A stretch of DNA of 64,000 bases from Actinernus sp. WN-2022 (lineage: Eukaryota > Cnidaria > Anthozoa > Actiniaria > Actinernidae). The translations under genes were made by a program, and so were the position numbers. Of this stretch, positions 1 through 10,606 are shown piece after piece. The stretch is from contig JAOWCC010001368.1 of the NCBI GenBank assembly GCA_030867875.1, positions 1,798,001 to 1,862,000 of the forward strand. The letters run 5' to 3'. How positions within the stretch are numbered: position 1 is the first letter of the stretch; each line of letters opens with the position of its first letter. Under the pieces are notes generated by a model. That model ran no database searches and was not told the DNA's origin. It saw nothing but the letters and a program-made list of their open reading frames with translations.

Positions 1-1075
1 AGAAGTTATTTCCTGCAAGGATCTTGCCTGAATCCTGACAGGATCCTGGATAAATCCTCAATGATCTTACAAGGATCCTGTCCTTACAATAAACTATTTC
101 CTGCAAGGATCTTGCCTGAATCCTGACGGGATCCTGGATAAATCCTCTAGGATCCTGTCCTTACAAGAAGTTATTTCCTGAAAGAATCTTGCCTGAATCC
201 TGACAGGTCCTGGATAAATCCTCAAGGATCCTGTCCTTACAAGAAGTTATTTGCTGCAAGGATCTTGCCTGAATCCTGACAGGATCCTGGATAAATCCTC
301 AATGATCTTACAAGGATCCTGTCCTTACAATAAACTATTTCCTGCAAGGATCTTGCCTGAATCCTGACAGGATCCTGGATAAATCCTCAAGGATCGTGTC
401 CTTACAAGAAGTTATTTCCTGCAAGGATCTTGCCTGAATCCTGACAGGATCCTGGATAAATCCTCAATGATCTTACAAGGATCCTGTCCTTACAATAAAC
501 TATTTCCTGCAAGGATCTTGCCTGAATCCTGACAGGATCCTGGATAAATCCTCAAGGATCCTGTCCTTACAAGAAGTTATTTCCTGCAAGGATCTTGCCT
601 GAATCCTGACAGGATCCTGGATAAATCCTCAATGATCTTACAAGGATCCTGTCCTTACAATAAACTATTTCCTGCAAGGATCTTGCCTGAATTCTGACAG
701 GATCCTGGATAAATCCTCAAGGATCCTGTCCTTACAAGAAGTTATTTCCTGCAAGGATCTTGCCTGAATCCTGACAGGATCCTGGATAAATCCTCAATGA
801 TCTTACAAGGATCCTGTCCTTACAATAAACTATTTCCTGCAAGGATCTTGCCTGAATCCTGACAGGATCCTGGATAAATCCTCAAGGATCCTGTCCTTAC
901 AAGAAGTTATTTCCTGCAAGGATCTTGCCTGAATCCTGACAGGATCCTGGATAAATCCTCAAGGATCTTACAAGGATCCTGTCCTTACAATAAACTATTT
1001 CCTGCAAGGATCTTCCTGAATCCTGTCAGGATCCTGGATAAATCCTCAAGGATCTTACAAGGATCCTACCCTTAC
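1..1075. repeat. 165-bp higher-order satellite-like array
   Basis: The array has an exact 165-bp higher-order period: the same junction word recurs at 241, 406, 571, 736 and 901. Each period is made of a longer subunit of about 90 bp (with an extra ATGATCTTACA block) and a shorter one of about 75 bp. Units are rich in the words AGGATC and GGATCC in both orientations, so local hairpins are likely. The array starts before base 1 and decays through 1075-1200. No coding role is seen. Confidence 0.9.
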
Positions 1076-1199
1076 TAGATTAATTTGAACGTTACAGGAT
1101 CCTGGCAAGGATCTTTAGAATTCCTGGGGCCACTGAGGATCCTTGACAAACCCTTCAAGGATCATGCCCTTACAAGGATCCTCTGATCCTTCAGGATCC

Positions 1200-2315
1200 T
1201 CAAAGAGTGCCGAGCAGATGCAGATCACGCCGCTATCTTGGAAAATGCTGCTTTTCAGGAGACTGGGAACTAGTCATGGGTTATGTTTTTGTCAGTGGTT
1301 GTGGTAGTCAATTGTTATCCAATTATAATAAGAAAACAATGGGTTGAATTTGCATTTGCCCGAATATTTCGACTTGATTATTAAAAAGTGTTCCTCAGGG
1401 GAACTCATTATTATAAGGGATGTACATGTATATTGGGTTAGTGGAAAAGACTTGGGGACTAGTAATTTCCCACAGTCGCTAGCCCATAGGCTAGTACCTG
1501 AAAAAGTTACTGCGGAGCCCTGTTTCAGGTAGTTACATTATAATGGCTTCCTGTCACCATGGTAAATTCCACTTAGTCATGTAATACAGCTGTATTTTTA
1601 CTCTTCATCTGTATTTTGGAGGCGATCCAAAATATGCTCATCCGTATTTTGGAGGCGAGCCAAAATGTGCATGACTCATCAAAATAGACAGGCATATTAG
1701 ATGCTTAGCTGACTAATAACCTATATATTGACTACACTTTGCTTTAATTCAATCACTAAATAGTTGACAATGTTCTGTAAATCATACTTATGTGTTACAA
1801 ATATCAAACACAAGGACCTTGATAATGTGCTAGCTTGCCAGCTAGTATTAAAGGGAATCTCAGCTGAAAAATAATGTTTGTTCTCAAATGGTTTTGTTAC
1901 GCGGATTTAACGTTTTCTCCCTTCCCCTTCCCCCATCCCCTTTTTTCCTCACCCCATTTTGACTGGACACCACAGGTAGCCCAATCTGAAAACAAATTTG
2001 CAAAAGCCACCCATAAGAGCTACTAGTGGGCTAGTATTAAGGGTAGTCATGTTCAGCCCTGTGTCTGTGAACTACATTTGTACCCAATAGCTGGTTATCA
2101 AGGTCTTTCTTTAAAGTTTCATGTTTTGGTATTAACATTTTTTGTGTGCTAGTAATACAATTCCAGATAAAGAAAGTCTAGTTAGACTGATTGTGAAAGT
2201 GTGATGTATGTTAATACGACTGAGATGATGCGATTGTGACTGAAATACTTACAGGCTAATTTAAAATAATATTTAAATACATGGCATTTTTCTATTTATT
2301 TTGTTAGGAAATATC
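1200..2315. other. Gene-poor stretch upstream of the MIB-like exons
   Basis: Unique-looking AT-rich sequence. It holds a C-rich tract near 1920-1950 and no exon that I can tie to a family. The short open frame at 1344-1532 resembles nothing I know and is flanked by no convincing splice sites. If the gene starts upstream of the window, this is intron. Confidence 0.5.
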
Positions 2316-2389
2316 TCATGGAGAATGCAGGAAATAGCATTTCCAAGACACTAGATTTAGATTTTTCTGTGGCTGCATACCCCCAAATC

Positions 2390-2865
2390 CCCCTAGATTC
2401 TCATACCTTCAGCACTTGCTACGCACCAGATTCTCATACCTTCAGCACTCACTACACACCAGATTCTCATACCTTCAGCACTCGCTACACACCAGATTCT
2501 CATACCTTCAGCACTCTCTACACACCAGATTCTCATACCCTCCACAATTGCTACACACCAGATTCTCATACCTTCAGCACTCGCTACGCACCAGATTCTC
2601 ATACCTTCAGCACTCGCTACACACCAGATTCTCATACCTTCAGCACTCACTACACACCAGATTCTCATACCCTCAGCAATTGCTACACACCAGATTCTCA
2701 TACCTTCAGCACTCGCTACGCACCAGATTCTCATACCTTCAGCACTCGCTACGCACCAGATTCTCATACCTTCAGCACTCACTACACACCAGATTCTCAT
2801 ACCTTCAGCACTCTCTACACACCAGATTCTCATACCTTCAGCACTTGCTACACACCAGTTGTGTG
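2390..2865. repeat. 33-bp minisatellite (about 14 copies)
   Basis: Units of 33 bp with core CAGATTCTCATACCTTCAGC run head to tail with few substitutions. Because 33 is a multiple of three and the unit lacks stops in several frames, long open frames of 11-residue repeats appear on both strands (+ 2318-2899, + 2416-3006, - 2393-2953). Frames open on both strands at once point to a minisatellite rather than a gene. Confidence 0.9.
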
Positions 2866-3189
2866 TACTCTGCTGAAAATGTTGGCTGCACTGTACTGAA
2901 GGAGAGAAACCACAAGTCAATTGAAAGACAAGATTTCTTGAGATTTTTTTCAAATATCAGAACTGGTATTTTTTGTGGAAGAAAACATTTTTTTATATGT
3001 ATGTAAGATGTGAAAACAGTCTGATTAATTATTTGGTAACCCAGGGTCCTTTATGGGACATTTTTATTTATTTTTTATTTAATAGCTTTACAGGCAGAGA
3101 CAAAGACTTGAAGTCCAAACAAGCTAAGCCTGTTACTTACAATACATTATTAAGAATATGTATGTGTGTATATACATATTATATATATA

Positions 3190-4515
3190 CAGTCGTTGCC
3201 GTTAATGTTGTCCTAGATATATCCACATATTGATTTATTGCCTTTGTTCAGTTCGCACCTTTTACATAAAGAACGGTAATCAGCCGTGAACGCACCCTTT
3301 GTATTTGGTCACAAAGAGCCACGGTGGTCTAATGGTTAACGATCTTGCTTACCAGTTCAAAGCCCCGAGTTCAAGTCTCAGTATCGGCATCGTATTTTTT
3401 TTTCTTTTTTTTTTCTTCTTGTTTTTCCCCCCTTGTCTTTTTGTTTTATTTACATATGTTTCTTTTTGCAGTTTATTTTTTGATATTGGATAAGAACGAA
3501 CGATGTAGCTAAAATAATACTGTCAACATGAAACGGTCTCAAATTTTCCCCGACTTTCGAAGTAGATAATTATACCAGCACTGACTGAGTACGCCCAAAT
3601 TACGCTATTTTCGTTTAGAACGGTATAGTGATTCTGTTGATGGTTGTGGGTTTGAATAAGCGTAATTTGTTTTTCTTACACTGTGCCGGGTTTATATGTA
3701 TATACCAGAAACAGTTTTGAAAATACTAGATACCCACTGATTCAAAGTATTATATATTTGTTTAGAAGTAGGAAGCGATTTTAGCAAGTGTTATGAATTT
3801 CATTCGTACTGATTTTCTGAACTTAGGCAGACTGAGCGCGCGACCTCATTCTTTTTTCCGAGATTTCGAAAACATCGGCCGCGAGACACGGAGAGGACAG
3901 TTTTGAAAATATCCGGCAGTCCAGAAATTAGCCAGAATTCTCTTTGAAACCCATAGTAATGCTTGCATAAGTTAACGAAGCTTTTTTCTTTGTGAGGGAA
4001 AATAACTCACATGGAATTATAGCCGTGTACTCGGCGTAAGATTTACGAGTGTTTGACAAACGATAACAAACTTTTGAAGCTACGCCATGGACGATGTCGA
4101 TGATCAAAATACTACATTCCCTGCGGCAGTCGAAGCTTTTGCAAAAGAAATGTTCGAACATCCCTTAATAAAATAGATGTGGATGATAGGTGTCCTAGGC
4201 ATTTCAAAGGTTAAAAAGAACTCCGTTCTTGTTGTCACGTTTGAAATAAAAGCTTTTAAGGGATGCAGTCAGAAAAAAAGGGGAAAAAGAAATGAAAAAA
4301 ATCTTCGCAGTACCAAAAATGTCGATTCTGAGACTTGAATTCGGGGCTTCGAACTGGTAAGCAAGAGTGTTAACCATTAGACCACCATGGCTCTTTGTGA
4401 CCAAATACAAAGGCGCGTTCACGGCAGATTACCGTTCTTTATGTAAAAGGTGCGAACTGAACAAAGGCTATAAATCAATATGTGGATATGTCTAGGACAA
4501 CATTAACGGCAACGA

Positions 4516-4518
<3 letters not shown>
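3190..4518. mobile_element. Tc1/mariner-like fold-back element with tRNA-like arms
   Basis: The element starts CAGTCGTTGCCGTTAATG and ends with its inverse, between TA-rich flanks, as expected for Tc1/mariner relatives that target TA. The inverted arms are about 205 bp (3190-3393 and 4318-4518). Each arm carries a tRNA-like segment with a box A-like TGGTCTAATGGTTAACG and a box B-like GAGTTCAAGTCTC. Both segments face inward. The central 0.9 kb shows no transposase, so the element is non-autonomous. Confidence 0.7.
3318..3392 (+). other. tRNA-like pol III promoter segment (left arm)
   Basis: About 75 bp with box A-like and box B-like motifs at tRNA spacing, beginning AGCCACGGTGGTCTAATGG. The acceptor-stem halves do not pair well, so I read it as a tRNA-derived sequence inside a transposon and not as a working tRNA gene. 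The inverted copy is at about 4318-4394 on the - strand. Confidence 0.5.

Positions 4519-4556
<38 letters not shown>
4518..4556. repeat. (TA)n microsatellite
   Basis: An uninterrupted run of TA dinucleotides between two fold-back elements. It is a likely insertion target for TA-specific transposons. Confidence 0.9.
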
Positions 4557-4557
<1 letters not shown>

Positions 4558-4559
<2 letters not shown>

Positions 4560-5095
4560 TAAATAGTAAAATGAAGTGACTTGACAAACTCCTAACTCAG
4601 GTCCATAAATTTAATATCAGACGTTTCGGCCTTCAGCCTTTTTCAATGCTTAGTACAAATTTAAAAATACTTGGAACTAAACTAAAACTGAAATCCAAGA
4701 TATTTATTGTGTAAAATACAATACAAACAATAGATACAAAGCTAGTGGCATGTTTTGATAGCCTATTCTTATACATGCCACTGTGCATATGGAGACTAAA
4801 TTAGATTACTATTGTAAGATTCTCTTTAGCATAAGTCACGGCATACTTTTATGTTTTTATCTTTGTTCTTAATTAGGTTTCTTTTGCCATATTTTTATCA
4901 CATGTACAAAGTCTGTTGTATCTATTGTTTGTATTGTATTTTACACTATAAATATCTTGGATTTTAGTTTTAGTTTAGTTCCAAGTATTTTTTAATTTGT
5001 ACTAAGCATTGAAAAAGGCCGAAAGCCGAAACGTCTGATATTAAATTTATGGACCAGTGAGGAGTTTGTCAAGTCACTTCATTTTACTATTTAAT
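4558..5095. mobile_element. Fold-back element with Penelope-like hammerhead remnants in both arms
   Basis: Inverted arms 4558-4743 and 4911-5095 start ATTAAATAGTAAAATGAAG. Each arm contains a motif of the type TTGAAAAAGGCCGAAAGCC followed by GAAACGTC: the + copy is at 5006-5035 and the - copy at 4620-4649. This motif is common at ends of Penelope-like retroelements and resembles a minimal hammerhead ribozyme, although here the CUGANGA box is degenerate. No open frame is present. Confidence 0.65.
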
Positions 5096-5409
5096 CTACT
5101 CTTCAAGTGTACAAGGGTCTTGTATCCAGTTGGATCCTCCTAGCTAGCAACATCATTGTTGGAAAGCCAAGTTTGCCTTATTCATTCATATATATATATA
5201 TATAATCAGATATATGTAAACATTGTATAATTATAAACATTGTATATCAAAATGGTAGGTTTTATTTTACATTTGTTGGTTTGTAATACAGTACATGTTT
5301 CTTATTTACATGTATTTGTAGGTTTCCTAGCAGAATGGTATACATTGTATGTAAGTATTTTAAGATTCACACTTTTTTATGATATTTTAAAGCAAGTTTT
5401 CTCTTTCAG

Positions 5410-5644
5410 TGTATTTGTTGGTAAAAGGCATGGCAAGCAGAGACTTCGAGCAAGGGGGATATTTTCTGGTGCTAAGGTTGTGCGCGGACCTGACTGGGAC
5501 TGGGGGAACCAGGATGGGGGTACCGGAAAGATTGGTGATGTTACAGAGCTCAAAGGGTGGGATAGAGAGAGTTTTCGCAGTGTTGTCTGTGTGGCATGGA
5601 GTTCTTGTGGAACTAATGTGTATCGTGTTGGCCACAAAGGAAAG
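5410..5644 (+). CDS. MIB1: MIB-like exon a: second MIB/HERC2 domain
   Basis: The acceptor TCTCTTTCAG precedes 5410 and the donor GTGAAA follows 5644. One base completes the previous codon, then the frame runs to a codon boundary. It encodes the linker and [17 protein letters not shown], then the W-x-W...QDGG signature of a MIB/HERC2 domain, and NVYRVG near its end. The match to the second of the two mind bomb MIB domains is clear from the ARGIF lead-in. Confidence 0.92.
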
Positions 5645-8600
5645 GTGAAAGGATATTTCATATCAGCATTTTGTTTGAGTTAAGGCCAAGGAATTTTTCA
5701 GCAAAACAACATTTTCCTATACACATGAAATAGCTCTAGAATTAGACTTTTCTCCTACCACTTGTCTATGCACCAAAGTTGACTAAATTTCTGTTTTATT
5801 CACAAAACTCAAATTGTGACAATGAAGTGTTTACTTTCTGAAGGTAAATCTTTCCTCTATTTATTTGATCTTTCCTAATCAGTGAAATGCAAAAAAAGTA
5901 CATAGTTTGTTATGTGCCATATATAACATGGCATGCATTGTACCTTGTCACATAACACTGACACTTAAGGCTCTAATAATCCAAATCATTGTTCTTGGAC
6001 CACCATTTTGAAAGGTATAGCCAATCCTTTGATCACATCAAGGCTGGAGTTGAGACACGTTTAGTTCGAGGCTTGTATCTGCACGGTAGTTAGCATGGTA
6101 ACCAAAATTTATCCACATTCATAGAAAGAGGGTTTATATCAGTGCAGGGTCAACTACGTCCTCCATGGCTTGTATCTAGTTAGCATGATAATCAATATCT
6201 ATCCATATTCATAGAAAGAGGATTTGCATCAGTGCAAGGTCAACTCCATCCTCTATGCGAGGCTAAGGCTTGGTTATTTTTCAAGAACTATGTGAATTGG
6301 ACTATGGACTATATTCTAGAGATACAACAAAGGATCTGTTCACATTTCTCTTTTGCTGTCAATCTATCTACTCATGCAATTGTTTCATTATTAATTAGTT
6401 AATACTGATCCTCTATTCTTGCCGTCAGGTGGACCTGACTTGTATTAGTGAGGGATTTGGAGGACATTATTATCAGGATCATCTTCCCAAGTTAGGTCAC
6501 ACACCTGCACCAAGTGCTCCAGCCTCGCCGGCCACAGCTCTGCCAACTCAGTTCCTTGTGGATGATCATGTCAGGGTATTACTGGATGCAGAGGTTCTTA
6601 AAGCCATGCAGGCAGGCCATGGAGGGTGGAATGACAAAATGAAGGAGGTGGGTTATTAGAAACTACTGGGGGGACCCCCCATGTATTTTTGAACTGCATG
6701 GTGTACTGCATGGTATACATAAGATTATTGTTGTTTCTTTTTCCTTTGGAGATACTATAACTGTAGCATATTTATTCTGTACTCTAAAATCCAAATTGAA
6801 ATAAATAAAGTTTATGTATAATTACTAGGGCCAGGCCTTTAGCTGCCCAAGTCAAGTTTTCAAAGTGTTTCATGTATTTATTTATTTACCAAGTCGAGAT
6901 ATTTCACCACCAATCAATCAGCACCAATCAATCCCTTAAAGGGATACCCGAGTGAAAAACACATTTGGGCTCAAAAGCATCTTTCAGATGTACTTTGTTC
7001 AGAAAATGTATTAAAATTTGATAAAACGTTTTCATAGTTGAAAACGAGCCCCTCAAAGTTGGCCCAGCGAAGACCTGGGCGGCGTCATTTTGTTTTCATT
7101 AATTTCTGTGACGTTTTTTATGTCACTTCGTCCCACCGGAGTCTTGCGGCTAACTTGTAGCGACTTGTTTTCTTTGTAGAATTTTCGCACGCTCGGAATT
7201 AGAGTAGATTTTCATCGATATGGCAGAGCATTTCGTACTAGAACAAAAATATGATGAAGACGATATTGTGAGAGAAGTTCAGAAGACTCGGAGGATGAGG
7301 AAAAGCATGTGGAAGGCGAAAATATCAGACGAACAACAAAAGGCGACTAGCGAGCTACATTGTAGTGCAAAACTGGTGTTGTGCTATGATGTAAAGATTT
7401 GCTGTGTGTTTTCGTATGGAACTTGTCAGCCTTAAACACAAGACTATGGTAGATTATGACAATATTGATATTGGCATTGCTTTCGAAACTTATCTATTAT
7501 TGGAGCTATATAATATGCGAGTTATCCGGTTCGATCTGTACTGACTGCATGGCTTTGTGCAACTGAAACGAAACACCTGAAAAGTTGAAACCTCCCTGTA
7601 AAAACCGATCATAACTAGCCCAATATATTTGCAATGACACAAGAACGAGACACTCGGAGCAATTTTATTGCAAAAATAATTCCATTCCCTTATTAAATTG
7701 TGTGAAAGCATTGGCGCAATCAAGCCCGGCATGTTTGTGGTGGAACTTGGCATGTGCTGGGTCAAGTTAAACAAGTTTCGATTGCTATGCCGATATCAAT
7801 ATTGTAATAATCTACCTTTAGTCTTGTGTTTAAGGCTGACAAGTTCCATACAAAAACACACAGCGAATCTTTATAGCACTAGCTTGGTAGTCGCCTTTTG
7901 TTGTTCGTCTGATATTTTCGCCTTCCACATGCTTTTCCTCGTCCTCCGAGTCTTCTGAACTTCTCTCACAATATCGTCTTCATCATATTTTTGTTCTAGT
8001 ACGAAATTGCTCTGCCATATCGATGAAAATCTACTCTAATTCCGAGCGTGTGAAAATTCTACAAAGAAAACAAGTCGCTACAAGTTAGCCACAAGACTCC
8101 GGTGGGACAAAGTGACGTAAAAAACCTCACAGGAATTAATGTAAACAAAATGGCGGCGCCCAGGTCTTCGCAGGGCCAACTTTGAGGGGATCGTTCTCAA
8201 CTCTGAAAAAGTTTAATCAAATTTTAATACATTTTCTGAACAAAGTACATCTGAAAGGTGCTTTTGAGCCCAAATATGTTTTTCACTCGGGTATCTCTTA
8301 AAATTTTTTTTTTTGCCATTGTTACGTCAACTGAAGGCCATATTAGTTTGGTGGATTTAACAAATTGAAATAAAGTCTTAACATCTATTTTGGAACACAG
8401 ATTGATCGGATCACAATTTATTGCCCAAGTGACTTTTATTTTTGTTTATTTTCCCAAGGACCTATTTATTTTATAGGACCTCCATTTTCTTCTGAAATTC
8501 TTTATTGTATATTATGAGCCGATTCTGTCTTGAGGTGTTAGTGCTAAATAAAGATTATCTTTATCTGTAGACAGATAGACAGACATTTGTTAGCTCTTTG

Positions 8601-10561
8601 TAATTTAAAAAAATAATTGTTGGATGAAATATTCTGTAATCTTAAAAATATAATATAGCCTCTTGTTTATACTTAAAACCCACAATGTAATCTATTAAAG
8701 TAGCTAAATTCTTAAACCTATCAGTGTTAACCTTCAGAAGTATTAAGGCTCATTTGGTTTTGCAATTTAGATGACACCAGTTTCACCCAAGGTTTACGTG
8801 GGTGAGGTGTAGGTATTGATCTTTAAATACAGAATGGTATTGTTACTTGATTCTGTGTTCCAATCAGCTAACTAGCTATTAATGGGAGATCACTTCCTCT
8901 TAGGCTAATTAATTAGTAATTATTATTGTATTTTTCATTATTTAAAAATGAAAATAGGTGATTGGTCTGGTTGGCACTATACATAGAATAACTGAGAATG
9001 GAGACGTCAGAGTACAGTATACTGGCTTCCCTAACAGGTGGACGTTCCATCCAGCAGCACTCGCTAAGGTTTGTTTAATGGTCTCTTGGGTATATATGTT
9101 TTGTACTTGGGATCATGAAATATATTTGCTATGGTAAAAATTAGAGTGCTTTACAATTCATGATCCAGAACCACAATGAACTGACTCTGTCTCTTGACAG
9201 TTAATAGAAGCCTAATTATCATTAGTATATACCAACTAGTGGACTATTACAAATCCTGCATTCTGATTGGCTACGCTACTATAGGTCTATTAGTGATAGC
9301 CCATGGTAGAGAAAAACCGCCCGCATTTTCACGAAATAATAACATTTTTTCAACTTCAATTTGTTTCTTTCTATTATTTTCTATTGTCCGACTAGTTAGT
9401 TTATACTAAAACAATTAGACCTCTCGCCCTCATGGGCTACGAGTTAAGTAGCCCATTCGGCTGCGCCTCATGGGCTATTGACTCGTAGCCCATTCGGGCT
9501 GCGGGTCTAATTGTTAATTAGATAACAACAGCTCTAGATCTCCAGGCCCTCTTGTCCATATAGGAACTTTTTGCTCTTTATACTACTAATTCATTACATT
9601 CATTGTCCATTACAAGAGAAATGCATTTCTCAAAACCTATTCAACATATTAATCTCATTTTTTTGGTAATTACTAAGACTAGTGTAAATTTATCTTTTGA
9701 TATGTGGACTCGATTTGTTTGCAGCTTCAAGTATGATTTATGTTAATTAATGAGGCAAAAATGTAAATGAAGATCCCTCTATTATCCTCATTAGTTTATC
9801 AGTTTCTAGAGGCAGTAACAAGATATCAATGTTAAATAGGCTTAATTCTTGAGCCATTAGTGTAATATACAGGGTTTTCGGTAGGCTACTACTGGCAGCC
9901 ACAGGCAGCTACAGAAATAGGTTCAGATGCCATAAATGAAGGAAAATTTGGGCAAAACAGGCATCTGTTGCTGGATTCTATTGATAATCCTACATATACA
10001 CATTTGTAGGTGGAAAGCTTTCAGATGAATGATAAAGTAGTCATACTGAATGATGGAGCATTGGTGAGAAGGCTACAGGCAGGTCATGGAGAATGGTCTA
10101 ATGACATGATTGCTGTAAGTACATTTCTACATGTACATGGAAGATATATGGCTAGGTACTTTATATGAGAATGGGCTAATCACATGACTGCTGTAAGTAC
10201 ATTTGTACATGTACATGGAAGATATATGGCTAGGTACTTTATATGAGAATGGGCTAATGACATGACTGATGTAAGTACATTTGTACACGTACTTGGAAGA
10301 TTTATGGCTTAAAATACTTTTTATGTGACAAATGTACAAAATAAATGAACAAGTCCTCCAAAACCCTCCTCCCAAAAAAATATTTTACATTGCTACATGA
10401 TGGTGTAGTTTGCATGGTTGAACAAGATTTGAAACACTTTACTGCACCACAACCAATGATTTGTGGCTAGGCTGGCCTATAGGCACTTTAAAACTAATCA
10501 GACTGTGTGTTCTAATGATGCCCTGAACCCATAATTGGCTGTTTATTTATGAATTTGTTAC

Positions 10562-10606
<45 letters not shown>

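Noticed and set aside
1..1075. CRISPR array
   Set aside because: Repeats are contiguous without unique spacers, and the DNA is clearly eukaryotic.
1344..1532. Small gene or missing MIB N-terminal exon
   Set aside because: No MIB or ZZ-finger residues and no fitting splice sites.
2318..3006. Long open frames of 11-residue repeats as a gene
   Set aside because: The frames are open on both strands only because the unit is 33 bp without stops; no splice context or other gene-like signal.
3308..3392. Functional tRNA gene
   Set aside because: Box A and box B are present, but the acceptor stem does not pair and the segment is mirrored in the arms of a transposon.
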